Below, in pieces: positions 46,565 through 57,342 of a stretch of DNA of 64,000 nt; positions within the stretch are counted from its first letter, which is position 1, and each line of letters begins with the position of its first letter. The stretch is from Cytospora piceicola. Lineage: Eukaryota; Ascomycota; Sordariomycetes; Diaporthales; Cytosporaceae. Both the position numbers and the translations under genes were made by a program. The notes beneath the pieces are model-generated. The model was not told the origin of the DNA. It did not search any database and saw nothing but the letters and a program-made list of their open reading frames with translations. Location of the stretch: NCBI GenBank assembly GCA_023375675.1, contig JALQBC010000012.1, positions 496,001-560,000 on the forward strand, written 5' to 3'.

Positions 46565-49500
46565 GATGGCGGTGGTGAAGTTTTTGATAGTGATGAAGGT
46601 GATGATGCAGGGTCTAGAAGATGGAGACGTGAGAGGTTGTAGATTTACGTTGGATGTTTTCAAAGTCGACTTGTGGGAGAATTGAAAATGGAGGGAGTTG
46701 CCTTCTTATGTTCCAAAGTTCCTTGCATGGGCGCAGGAGGCCTGTTCCTAGGGCATCCTTCGTTCTGAACCAAACCCAGTTCGATGACTTGTGAACCTGG
46801 ATGGCCGGCCTGGTCGCCTGATCACAGCTCAACAGCTCAGAGAGGCATGTGGGCTGGTGGGTATCCTGGAACCTGCAGCTAAGAAAAGCCACTGGACCAA
46901 CCACTCAGCGCTGCTGCAACAAGTATGCAAGATACCTAGGTACTGTCATATGCTGGCAGGCTAGCCCAACCAACCTCTCTTCTGGCACTGTCACAGCCAC
47001 TCGTTTCCACCTTGAACAGGGCTATGCTTATTGTTGCGTACTGCACAGTGGCAGGGTGGCACACTTTCGCCGCTGAAGCGTTACCGAACTTCCAACTTCA
47101 CCGCTATTAGTCTGTTGAAGGACCAATCAAGCTGCCTGGCAGGCCAGGTCCTGTCAGACATGCTAACGTCAAGCCACATTACTGCATACTGTATGCTGCT
47201 GTAATCTGCTGCCGGAAACACGTAGACGCCGTCTACACAACGCCTGAACGGTAATGTAAAGCCGGGGTGCCGGGGGAGAAGCCGTATTCTTTTGTGGAAC
47301 AGTGGCTGTTACCACATACATTGAGCGTGGCCCGCTTTGACTTCGAGACAGACCCACTTGCACTGCCTCACGATAAAGAACTTTCAACCAGATCCCCTTG
47401 ATACTCTCAAGGGCCCTGCCAAGCCTCACTCGAAAGGGTACGACCTGCATCTGCAGCGTCGGCAGTCCACTGCTACACTGCCAGAGCTTGGCTGACATGG
47501 CCTTTTCTTCTTCTTTCTAGCTGTGCAATATGCTTGACTTTGACGGTATAAACCGCTGCGTTCCTATTCGAAGAGACACCTTCTGAAAGTGTTCAGCCCG
47601 GGTCTTGTATCGCGAAAGCCAGCAGGGAATCCTCAAGGATCTCGGTCAACAGCAATATCAGTTGATGCCAGGAACTGAGAGGGCCAAGCGGTCCCGGAAT
47701 AACCTGCAAGGAGTCTTGGATGATGATCCGTGTCCCTCCTGGTGAAGGTCTTTTCATCGAGGCCAACATGAGGGAAGCCAGAATGTCATCTCAAATATTC
47801 TGGAGTTCTTCCAATGGGCGGTTCAACACATGGGTTGTAATTTTTCGAGGCACGTCGGCCTTGGCTTCCTCAACACCAATCTTCGTCTAGGCGAGACAGA
47901 CGCCTCTCTTGAACCCAGCAGCCCAGGATGCCGCTCAACACGAAGATTGGAAATGCGCGAAAGGCAGTAGAGCTTCCCACGATTGGTATAAGTCCTCCAA
48001 CTCCAGAGGCTAGGGTCATCCTCAGCGGCCTACCTGTGCTCCTCACTGATCCTCTCGCTTCCCTATCCTCATCCATTTCCCCTACCCCTCTTCTTCAACA
48101 AGGGTTCGAATCGCAAGATCGACATTTTAGTCATGCCGTGACGTGAGATTCGAGGCCTGAGGAAGTTGGCCAGGGACTGGAGAGCTGTTTTGGTTATCGT
48201 CCGTATCGCTCAGGAATACAGTTCTCTCGGGGAAGGTCACTCAATCAATATCTCACGAACCGCCTCTGTCTACCACTTTGCAGCGTTTGTCGCATTTTTG
48301 CCATCCACCAGTTGTATGGAGGTGCGAGGAGCAGCCGTGGCAGGATCCAGATAAAGCATTTTCGCGGTGAAGGGCTACAGTCATAAGCCAAATGAGACAG
48401 AAATTCGTGGCAACGGTCCAGACTGTCTAACTGCTTATTTGTTTGTCCCTTCACGTTGCCGTGTTGCTGGCCAGGCTCATCAGTAATGGTCCAATGCCCG
48501 ATCTCTGTGAATGGTTGGTACTTTCTGCTGACAGTAGCTGTTGGAGGGCTCTATCAACCACAATGTTGTCCTGATCAGTAAGGACCGGTAGCCCCAACAC
48601 GTTCGATAGGTATCGTGCCTTTTTACGGTAGAGTACGAGACAAGTGACGCGTGAAATGGTAATCTCTGTTGCATCTTCTTTTCCTGCCAACGGCAGCTCC
48701 TGCTTATTCTGCAAGGTAGTGGGTCGATTGGATGGTGGAGGGAGATGAACTGATAGACGTTCTGGGCCTTATCAAGTAGCAAGAGGCGTCATTTAAAGTT
48801 ATAGCGGGTTCTAGCTGCACACGGACCAGCTCACAACGCTCTCACGGCACGGCTAGCTGTTCCCCTTGCCTACTAAGTACCTACTAAGTGGTAGCTACCT
48901 AGGTATTCAATGCCTACCTAGGTACCTAGCAGGTAAGTGTCCAGGTACTCTTCTCAGTACCTAGTGCTCACATCATCAACCTGCCCAGTCAGCCCATCAC
49001 ACTTCCGGGTATACGAGCGAGGGAGAATCTATCTACCTACTGAAGTATATATCTGTCTATCTATCCATGGGCTACTGACAGTTCCAAGGTTGGTGCAGTC
49101 CAGCAGGTCCCAGCCTGGATCCTACGCTCGTCATCAATGAACATAAGTGCCAATTGAAGGCACCTAAAAGTCCCCACTCAGGGCGCCAGGACCGTAACCA
49201 GGAACCGCCAGGGGTGATCAGCCGAGCAATCACAGTGACAGCTGTTTCCTGAACGACCCCGTCCGTCAAAGCAGCAACGTCAATCAATATTCTGCGACAC
49301 CATCATCTCGACCCAAGTCACTCGTTCGCTCGACGAACACTGTCCATAGGCCGGCCCGGAGTTTTGTACGCAACTCTTCGGCTACCGTGAATCAGTTCGC
49401 GACCAGAAAACAGGAGACAGAGCTACATAGTGCAACCCTCCTTGCGCATCCAGATTCCAGTACATTGTTCGCCTGCGACCCCACGCAACTTGCGCAGCGC

Positions 49501-49996
49501 AAACCGGAAGACGAGAGACCACGAAGGGCACACACCACATGCTTGCCCTTACGCCAGTACCTCCAAACCACTTCTTCCCGAGCCGCTCGGCGGCACTAGC
49601 AACAAGTAGTCGTAGTAACCGGACGGCAAACCTGCCCTCCGGTCGCTGCATACGCACGCCGTCAATCTGGCTTCCTCGCGAAATTCTGCTAAATCGTCCT
49701 CGGCCCAGGACAGACCGCCATCGCACCACCGAAGACGCTCGTCTGCTGGAAGTGGTCTGAAGGTATCATTGGGCGCCGACGACGCCTCGTCTAAGCTTGG
49801 CGCTCAGCGGCATCTTTCTAGCCAGCTCTCCCCGATACCTGGTATGTACTGTGCACGCAATACACTAGCTCGCGTTGCTTCCCGCCTCTGCATTCAACTA
49901 CGGCCACCCGCCTGCCCGCCCCTTTCCCCAATGATACACACATCAGACGACTGACTGCTTTGTCATTTAATTGACAAAGGCACCCCGGGCTTCCAG
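46565..49996. other. 3.4 kb gene-free region upstream of MNN10
   Basis: No supported coding region. It contains a cluster of the TACCTAGGTA/ACTAAGTA palindromic motif at about 48870-48965 and one copy near 46932. A GGTTCGAATC word at about 48104 looks like a tRNA T-arm but has no pairing stem. The last few hundred bases should hold the MNN10 promoter. Confidence 0.5.
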
Positions 49997-51501
49997 ATGT
50001 CCCTCTCACGAAGCCCCTCCCCCGGTCCCGGGGGCGGATGGAGCAGCCCCGGCCTCAACATCAACGCGAGCGGTCGATCGAGTCCAGCGACAGCCTTCCC
50101 AGGCCCCAACGGAAACCAGGTCGTCTGGGAGTCTGCACGAGTGAAGAATATGGGAAAGAGCGGATACCCGTCGTTCGCGACGCAGAACCAGGGCTTCTTC
50201 ACGCGGCACATGCGGCGCATATCGAGCAGCCTGCCGCGCTTCAGTTCGAACATACATCATGCTGAGAAGGAGAAGATACAAAAGGGCCAATGGACGCCGG
50301 TGAACTCGGGCTCCTTGTATGGCAGGATGAGGAACATGATGGCGCGCATCGGCCGAAAAGCAAAGCTGCGGGTTCTTTTCGGCTTCCTGCTTTTCTTGGC
50401 AATTTTCATATTTCACCACTCTCGTATGTCTGGTCGTTCTACCGGAGGATTGTACACATACTGACCTGATACAGCTCTGCTATACCACTGGCGACGGACA
50501 GTCTGGCTCGGTGGTGGGCAAAAATTTGTCATCATATTAGGGGCCAACATCGGAGGTGGTGTCATGGAATGGAAAGGCGCGCGCGAGTGGGCCATCGAGC
50601 GCGATAGCATGCGCAACAAGAAGAAGTATGTCGAGAGATGGGGCTACGAGTTGGAAGTCGTCGACCTGAGTACGAAAAAGCGATACGCTCACGAGTGGCG
50701 CGAGAGCTGGGAGAAGGTTGACTACATCAGGAATGCCTTTGTGAAATATCCCCTGGCTGAGTGGTAAGATTCCCTGCATTCTACACATCCTCAACCTTGA
50801 CACCCTGTTCAGTTCGATGGCTAATAATGGGCTATAGGGTCTGGTGGTTGGATCTCAACACCTACATCATGGAGCCTTCTTACTCTCTACAGGATCACAT
50901 GTTCAACGAGCTGGGGAAGCATATCTACCGTGACATCAACGAGTACAATCCCCTGAATATCAGTCACCCCCTCAACGACACTTATCTTGACGACGAAATG
51001 CGCAGCCCGGACGGCGATGGAGACCCCAACTCAGTCAACTTCATTCTTTCTCAGGATTGCGCGGGCTTCAATCTCGGCAGCTTCTTTGTACGACGGAGTC
51101 AGTGGGCGGACCGACTACTCGATGTGTGGTGGGATCCCGTCGCATACGAGCAGAGGCACATGCAGTGGGCACACAAGGAGCAGGACGCTCTTGAGCAGCT
51201 CTACAGAAACCAGGCCTGGATCCGAGCCCACACGGGCTTCACACCACAGAGGATGATCAACAGCTTCCCACCCGGAGCGTGCTCGGACAACGGGAACGAC
51301 ACCCGCGTCCACTACGAGCAGAAAGACCGCGACTTCGTCGTTAATATGGCCGGCTGCGAGTGGGGAAGAGACTGCTGGGGCGAGATGTACAACTACCGCG
51401 AGCTCAGTTACTGGCTGAACCGCAATCCGTGGGAGCGATTCAAGGAGGACTTCCTTGCTGTGATCATCTACAAGTTTACTGGCAAGAAGGTGAAGTTCTG
51501 A
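49997..51501 (+). CDS. mnn10: Alpha-1,6-mannosyltransferase, GT34 family, Mnn10-type
   Basis: Mnn10 is part of the Golgi M-Pol II complex that extends the alpha-1,6-linked mannan backbone of N-glycans. Exons 49997-50423, 50475-50763 and 50838-51501 give 459 residues; introns are 51 and 74 bp with GTATGT and GTAAGA donors. The type II topology is clear: a Ser/Pro-rich cytosolic N-terminus, a membrane anchor (VLFGFLLFLAIFIF, about residues 126-139), then the catalytic domain. Family text includes KFVIILGANIGGGVMEWKG, YVERWGYELEVVDL, YAHEWRESWEKVDYIRNAF, VWWLDLNTYIMEPSYSLQ, FILSQDCAGFNLGSFFVRRS and WDPVAYEQRHMQWAHKEQDA. At the usual DXD position the sequence is Asp244-Leu-Asn246. A GH125 mannosidase gene follows on the same strand. 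Confidence 0.92.
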
Positions 51502-52669
51502 GTGCTAGTCTGGAAGGCTTACATACGTCGCTCCACGTGTTGCACGATGACGAATCTACGAGAGGGCCTGGTGACCTCTCAATGAAGGGGTTTGGATATG
51601 AGACATATCAAGGGCGAACTTCCAATGCATCTTCTCAGGACTACAGTAACATGTTGGAACTAGGTCTGGAAAAGGTGGGCTCTATCCTGATTGTCTCGCA
51701 TCGACAGCGGATTCTGACGCATTGCTCTTTGTCGGTCCTGGATGACGGATGGTTCGGGGAATACATCAAGAAGAGTAGGAGCAATACTCTACGCCGGTCA
51801 CATTTGTTTTTTATTTACTTTTCGAGATACCATATCGCGTTCGAAGGGAAACCTAATAATCTTCTGCAGTGCCTTGCCGGTCGTCCCACCAATCATGTAT
51901 TGTCGTCTGTGCCTCAATCATCGACTTCTGACCGTGAATGTATCTGCATGGCTCTCCACTGGATCTCAGGTACGGTATACACGACATCTGGACTGCACAA
52001 ATTGATGGACCACAAGCGGGGACAATTAACGGGTCAGCCAACCAGATGTGCCCAAAAAATAGGGGTTCCGCCGCCAAACCACCTGGGCAGTTCAAAGTTA
52101 CCCATTGAACCATTGAAACGTTGAAACATTGAACCATTCCAGGACACAGGCACGACGGGATCCGTATTACCTTTAACACAACAACCCTGGTTGCATTCCA
52201 CTTTCCTCCATAACCGTATGACTCAAGACTGCCAAGATACCTGATTAGTCCCGAAAGCGGCTTGACGAGGGCTCAGCTCAGCTGCTTCGAGGTCACAACT
52301 TGCCTCACACCCGGTCATCCACATCCTACTAATCCTTCGTCGCTGATATTGATGCTGATGCGGCTGCTTCCTTCGCCTTTACGGGTCCCTTTTTGCTCGC
52401 GATATTTAGCGCTGGCGGGTCGACCAGGTTCCGGTTTAGTGGCCGTTATTAATTACCTACTTAGATACGACATTTAATTTTTCTATAACAAAGTACCTAC
52501 TTGGATACGACATTCCTTGTCGCGCCAACGCGAACCGAGCACTTGGCAGAAGGCGGTACCGGTAACGCCTGGCTCTTGGACATTATTAACCGTAACGTCC
52601 TCTTGCTGTTATTTTTTTTTGTTCTTTCGCTTCATACTATCATTATCCTCAAATGCCCACTCCATCACC
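51502..52669. promoter_or_regulatory. Intergenic region between MNN10 and the GH125 gene
   Basis: 1.17 kb with no supported gene; holds the MNN10 3' end and the GH125 promoter. A short tandem of TTGAA-type units lies at about 52102-52135. Two copies of a TACCTACTTRGATACGACAT word (52454-52473 and 52494-52513) sit 40 bases apart, about 155-215 bp before the GH125 start codon, and could be a regulatory pair. Confidence 0.45.
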
Positions 52670-54688
52670 ATGCCTAGTGTACGCGGCACGAGACTTCTGG
52701 TATTAGCTTTTCTCGTTGCCATTGGCTTCCTCTACGTTGGCTGGCACCAATCATTGGCATGGGATGGCGACCTTGAATCCTTGACAGAGCCCCCTCCCAC
52801 GACAGATGGAAAACGCCCTGATGAGAAGCCAACAGTGCCACTGGGAGGCAGTGACCGCCATAATTCGCATGGCTCACCCAGCCCAGAACGTCAAAGGCCA
52901 CAGCCCCCGGGTCCGGACAAGCCGACGGTCGGAGGACAGGGCGATGACTATGACTTTGAGCGCCCAACGTCACCCAAGGACGTTCCGCCTCCTTTAGGGC
53001 CAGAGGAAGGCGCCGGCGAGGTGCCCAAGCCGGCGGTGGATTGTCCCTCGTCTTTTGAGCAGTACATGAAGACAAGACCAGGTCCTCAGTCCACAGGCTC
53101 GCGACAGTTCCCTCTCGTCAGACCACCGCTCGAGTGTCGAACTTTCTCTGCCCCAGCTGTGGATGAGTATATTGAGAGGATGGAAGGGGTTATCAAGGAC
53201 CCGGATCTTTACCGATTATTCCAGAATAGCTACCCGAACACGCTTGATACGATGGTGAAGTGGCATGGGTACGCGCAGGATGAAAACGGCACAGACACGG
53301 ACCAGGAGCTCAGCTACATCATCACTGGGGATATAGACGCGATGTGGTTGCGCGACAGCGCCAGCCAGCTCTATTCGTACTTGCCCTTCCTCTCGCCTCA
53401 CAGCCCTGTCAGCAACGATAAAATCGGGAGCCTTAATTCTCTCTGGAGAGGGCTGATCAATTCCCATTCACGGTATATCAGGATCTCGCCATACTGCCAC
53501 GCCTTTCAACCGCCTCCCGAGTCCGGTATCTCACCAACCCACAATGGCGCTTACAGCCAAAACCATCCCCAGCCAGCGTACGACCCGGTCAAGGTCTTCG
53601 ACTGCAAGTGGGAGCTCGACAGCCTCGCTTCCTTCCTCCAGGTCAGTGTTGGGTATTACGAGCGCACCCACGATCTCGCCTTCTTCGCCAAGCACGACTG
53701 GATCCTCGCCGTCAAGGCCGCCGTCGAGGCCTCAGCAGCTATGCGCCTAGGTACTTACGACGAAGAGGGTCGTGTCCTGCCCTCGGCGTGGACGTTTACA
53801 GGATGGACGAACCGCGGCTCCGAGACGCTCACGAACGATGGCCTGGGCAACCCGGTCAAGACGAACGGGATGGTGCGCAGCGCGTTCAGGCCGTCCGACG
53901 ACGCCACGATTTTCCAGCTGGTCGTCCCCGCGAACATGATGTGGGCCAAGTACCTGGAAGGAGCATCCATCATCATGGAGGAGCTTTCCGAGAGGGGGGT
54001 GCCCAGCCTCGACGAGGAGAAGATGGAGATTGCTGCGAACCTGACCACCGCCATGCGCGACCTGGCCTTTGGAATACGCCAGGGGATCGACAGGGACGCC
54101 GTGGTGGAGCACAAGGAGTTCGGCGAGATCTTCGCGTACGAGTGCGACGGCTTCGGCGGGGTGAATTTCATGGACGACGCGAATATCCCGAGCCTGCTCT
54201 CCATGCCGCTGTTCAAGTACGCCGAGTCGCGCTTCAAACTCCCCGACAGCCCGGCGGGGCGGGACTACTCCAAGGTGTACCAGAACACGAGGAGGTTCAT
54301 CCTGTCGGGGGCGAACCCCTACTACGCGCGGGGGCCCGTCATCTCCGCGGTCGGCGGGCCCCACCTCGGCCCTGGCAGGGCGTGGCCCATGGCGGCCCTG
54401 GTGGCCGGCATGACGGCGTTCGACAGGGAAACGGGTCTCGTGGGGGCCGAGGGGGAGGGCGGCGTGCAGGAGGCGGTCGCGGAGCAGTTGGGCATGGTCC
54501 TGAACTCCACGAGCGGCACGGGCGTCGTGCACGAGAGTGTCCACTCTTGGAGTGGGAATGCCTTCACGAGGAGCTGGTTTGGGTGGGCGAACGGCTTATT
54601 GGGAGAGCTGATTATGAGAATCGAGGAGTGGGAGAAGAAGGCAAACAACGTGGAAGGGGGCGGACTGCTGGGAAGGAGTTGGCAGTGA
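52670..54688 (+). CDS. Glycoside hydrolase family 125, exo-alpha-1,6-mannosidase type
   Basis: GH125 enzymes remove alpha-1,6-linked mannose; the fission-yeast relative is mug157. I start the 672-residue protein at the ATG at 52670 because it gives a proper signal anchor (LLVLAFLVAIGFLYVGW) right after MPSVRGTR; an in-frame extension to 52517 would bury it. A Pro-rich linker (about residues 40-125) leads to the catalytic domain. Family blocks are ITGDIDAMWLRDSASQLYSY (near residue 218), PYCHAFQPP, VFDCKWELDSLASFLQVSVG, WTFTGWTNRGSETLTNDGLG, GMVRSAFRPSDDATIFQL, FAYECDGFGGVNFMDDAN, RGPVISAVGGPHLGPGRAWP and WSGNAFTRSWFGWANGL. It follows the Mnn10-type gene, whose product makes the same type of linkage. 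No intron is needed. Confidence 0.9.
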   Translation: MPSVRGTRLLVLAFLVAIGFLYVGWHQSLAWDGDLESLTEPPPTTDGKRPDEKPTVPLGGSDRHNSHGSPSPERQRPQPPGPDKPTVGGQGDDYDFERPTSPKDVPPPLGPEEGAGEVPKPAVDCPSSFEQYMKTRPGPQSTGSRQFPLVRPPLECRTFSAPAVDEYIERMEGVIKDPDLYRLFQNSYPNTLDTMVKWHGYAQDENGTDTDQELSYIITGDIDAMWLRDSASQLYSYLPFLSPHSPVSNDKIGSLNSLWRGLINSHSRYIRISPYCHAFQPPPESGISPTHNGAYSQNHPQPAYDPVKVFDCKWELDSLASFLQVSVGYYERTHDLAFFAKHDWILAVKAAVEASAAMRLGTYDEEGRVLPSAWTFTGWTNRGSETLTNDGLGNPVKTNGMVRSAFRPSDDATIFQLVVPANMMWAKYLEGASIIMEELSERGVPSLDEEKMEIAANLTTAMRDLAFGIRQGIDRDAVVEHKEFGEIFAYECDGFGGVNFMDDANIPSLLSMPLFKYAESRFKLPDSPAGRDYSKVYQNTRRFILSGANPYYARGPVISAVGGPHLGPGRAWPMAALVAGMTAFDRETGLVGAEGEGGVQEAVAEQLGMVLNSTSGTGVVHESVHSWSGNAFTRSWFGWANGLLGELIMRIEEWEKKANNVEGGGLLGRSWQ

Positions 54689-54884
54689 TGGTATGCTACA
54701 GGACTTGAGCTGTGTCGCTTGGAATTAAAATGTGAGTTTCCAGGAGTTCAGGTGTAATCGTCCATGTGCTATCAGGGTGTATGGGTGGCCTACATGGCAG
54801 TGTTACGGGCTTATTAGCATACATAGTATTCTATATAATGATTCTAATTCCAGGATAGGTGCACCTGGGTACGCATACTTCGGC

Positions 54885-55925
54885 TTAAACCCTAACAAAA
54901 CGCCGCCCCCGGTCCCCATCATCTGTTAGCCGGACGACCAGAATTCTTGTCACCTCACCCAGCGCCCCTCTCGTCTCCTGCCTTCCCAACAAACTCTCCT
55001 GAATGTGTGACACCGTCTGATCATCCAACCCATGGTAGACCAGCCCGAGCGCCGATGTCATCAGCTGCGGCTGTGTCCTCGACCCCGTCACCGTGATGGT
55101 ACACACGAGCAAGAGCGCCGCCAGGACCGACTCGATCACCGGCCAGAGGACCCACCCCCACCAGACATGCACGAAGGTCACGTTGCCGTACACCGTCCCG
55201 TTGATGGTCGTGGCGTTCATGTTGTCCCCCTTCAAGGTGCCGTCGTTGCGGCTCCGTATCTGTGCGGACAGCATCCGGGCGACGTCGTCCGTGACTTTGG
55301 TCAGGTTGGACAGGTACAAGGCGGATCCTATCCCGTTCACCTCGTCGGACTCGAGTTCCGTGCCGCCCGGGCCCGCGTTGGTCCAGGCCGCGGATCTTGG
55401 GCTCGTCCCGAGAAACGATGCTGCCGCCGCTACAGGTTGCTTGACCTGACCAGACATATTGGTGAGAGTGCCGCCGACGCCTGGTGTCGAATAGCTGGGG
55501 AATTTCCAGTTGAGTGCTGTCGCCGGACTGGTGAAGAAAGGATCAGAAACATCACCAAGGACAGCTGCTGTGATTGAGTTCATGTAGCTAAGGTAGAAGG
55601 TTGTATCGTCAAAGCTGGACGCTTTTGCCTATCGTGTCAGTACACTACTCCCGAGGTCTCAGAGGTGTGGCAAATATCGAGTTGGTATCGAAGACTCACT
55701 TGTAGTGCCCGACAAAATGAAAGTCCTGAATACATAAAACCTCGCAATGGCAAGTTCCGCATTGTTGTCATGGAGTATCGAGGCCCTCGTGGGGTAGTCT
55801 GGGATCTGTTGTGCGGCTGGATCCATCCCGAGGGACATAAGGGTAGTGAACCCAAGCCCCCAGGCAGGATTTAATATGTGTTTGCCCTTTCTTCCTGCTA
55901 TACTCTGAAGTGAAGGGGATCCCTC
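54885..55925 (-). pseudogene. 5'-truncated DUF3176-type membrane protein remnant
   Basis: DUF3176 proteins are fungal multi-spanning membrane proteins of unknown function. The C-terminal part is well preserved: exon 55621-54885 includes YLSYMNSITAAVLGDVSD, many sequons, VTFVHVWWGWVLWPVIESVL with a membrane segment, TSALGLVYHGLDD and the stop at 54885. A canonical 78 bp intron (GTGAGT donor, CTGAC branch, AAG acceptor at 55622) joins it to upstream text with GFTTLMSLGMDPAAQQIPDYP and ELAIARFYVFRTFILSG, matching the family's 'DP-x2-QQ' region. Going further upstream, a splice acceptor at 55926 can be drawn, but the expected N-terminal membrane segments are not found before the GH16 gene begins at 56257. 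The gene is therefore either 5'-truncated or has a distant first exon that I missed. It converges on GH125. Confidence 0.6.
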
Positions 55926-56256
55926 CTGGTGCCCATTTACTCGAATGTAATCACGACATAGTGTTCAGGTATCAACAAGCACAAAGTGTTGCAATTCCCT
56001 GAAGGGATGGTGTATTTACAGCAATAGCAAATACCTAATTCCCTGCCAATGTTCTATAGTAATCCAGGAAAACCCTGGCCCTTATGCTGAGCAGAAATGC
56101 CAAGAAGTGTCGTTCATGTGTGGTATCAATCCCCAAAGCCCAAGGAAATACTGCCCGCCGCCCGAAACTATCACAATTATTGCAGAAGGCTGACTGCCCC
56201 CTTTCCTATTCCCATCCATGCTTTACATCATCATAGAACCATCATCATGTCGGGAA
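55926..56256. other. Region between the DUF3176 remnant and the GH16 gene
   Basis: 331 bp in which the first exon of the DUF3176 gene would be expected. Translation of the - strand gives only short pieces without membrane-type text. It also carries the GH16 3' untranslated region. Confidence 0.45.
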
Positions 56257-57342
56257 CTAAGCCATGAATGGCAATCCCCTCTTCTTCACCCCATATGCGC
56301 CATACCCCCCATACGCACCGGTAGCGGTAGCCGATGGTGCCGAACCACTGGCCGTCGCCGAAGAGCCAGCCGAGCCAGAAGTTGTGTAGACCTTAATGGA
56401 ATTGATAAGCCAGTACGCATCCACGAACGCCTCGGGGTTGTTCGCCACGTAGTCCTCACAGGTGGACGACTTGGCCGAGCATTCGGCGTCTCCGCTCCAT
56501 ACATCGGCTTGGCCGGCCCACGAGCCACAGAAGTCCGTGTTGATGGTGATGTGGTGATTCGAAAACCTCTGAGGGATATCACATCCGCTACCACCAATGA
56601 AGGTCGCCAGGGGCGTGCCGAGGCTGGACGTGTCCACGGTCGAGGAAGAAGAGGCGAGGGCGTTCGCCGCTGTGGAGTTCCTGGGGAACTGGTACACCGA
56701 GATAGCTTCACTGTCCCAGAGCATAGCATAGATTCCGCCGCCGCCGGCGTTCAGGCCCACCCCGAAGTTGTTCGTGTCCGTGGTCGACTGGGGGCAGCCG
56801 GTACCCCCGTCCCCGGCGCTACAGTCCGTCGAAGCGCTGAATTTTGTGCTGCCGATGGAGTTGCCCGGGTTCATGGTACAGCTGCCACTGGTGTGCAGCG
56901 TGATCTCGTTAGTGGGGTTACTGTTCACCCCCTCGATAACATCGATCTCGCCCATGTTTGGCCAATCTGTGCCGTAAGACCAGAGAGCTGGCCACGTGCC
57001 ACACCCAACAGGCATGTGGACGACGTCGGCAACCATCAGCATCTGATCGTAGGTCTTCTTGCTCTCTACCCGGGTACTGGCACGGCCGTTCGCGGGGTTC
57101 ATCGTTTTGTGGTCGCTGCCAAGGTAGATGGCACCTTTATGATATCCAGCAAGGCCCTGTGCATTGGCACTGGTGGCGTCTTGGTATTGCACGAAGCCGT
57201 TTGTGGGGTCAGCGCCGCTGAAGAAATCGAAGCCCTTGAAGAAATTCGTCTGGTCGTAATTGTCCTGGAGAGTGTAGGTAGCGGCTGCTGCCAACTGCCC
57301 AGCAGAAAGCAGAGTGCAAGCTGTGCTGAAAAATGAAGGCAT
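56257..57342 (-). CDS. Secreted glycoside hydrolase family 16 beta-glucanase
   Basis: GH16 enzymes cut beta-1,3(4)-glucans of fungal or plant walls. I use the ATG at 57342 because MPSFFSTACTLLSAGQLAAAA is a good signal peptide with cleavage near residue 21; the ATG at 57402 would add 20 residues before it. The mature protein begins ATYTLQDNYD and contains FFKGFDFFSG, ADVVHMPVGCGTWPALWSYG and the catalytic GEIDVIEG (Glu132, Asp134, Glu137), the E-x-D-x2-E signature. Then come NEITLHTSGSC, YAMLWDSEAISVYQFPR and FSNHHITINTDFCGSWAGQ. After residue 315 a Ser/Ala/Thr-rich tail ends GGYGAYGVKKRGLPFMA, not a typical GPI signal. The text fits the mixed-linkage endo-1,3(4)-beta-glucanase branch (GH16_1 type). 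The gene has no intron. Confidence 0.92.
   Translation of the reverse strand: MPSFFSTACTLLSAGQLAAAATYTLQDNYDQTNFFKGFDFFSGADPTNGFVQYQDATSANAQGLAGYHKGAIYLGSDHKTMNPANGRASTRVESKKTYDQMLMVADVVHMPVGCGTWPALWSYGTDWPNMGEIDVIEGVNSNPTNEITLHTSGSCTMNPGNSIGSTKFSASTDCSAGDGGTGCPQSTTDTNNFGVGLNAGGGGIYAMLWDSEAISVYQFPRNSTAANALASSSSTVDTSSLGTPLATFIGGSGCDIPQRFSNHHITINTDFCGSWAGQADVWSGDAECSAKSSTCEDYVANNPEAFVDAYWLINSIKVYTTSGSAGSSATASGSAPSATATGAYGGYGAYGVKKRGLPFMA

Noticed and set aside
48095..48120. GGTTCGAATC word resembling a tRNA T-arm
   Set aside because: The flanking bases do not form the T-stem and no acceptor or anticodon arms can be drawn.
53608..54708. 366-codon open frame inside the GH125 gene in another frame
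   Set aside because: Arg/Gly-rich shadow of a GC-rich gene; the GH125 frame has all conserved blocks.
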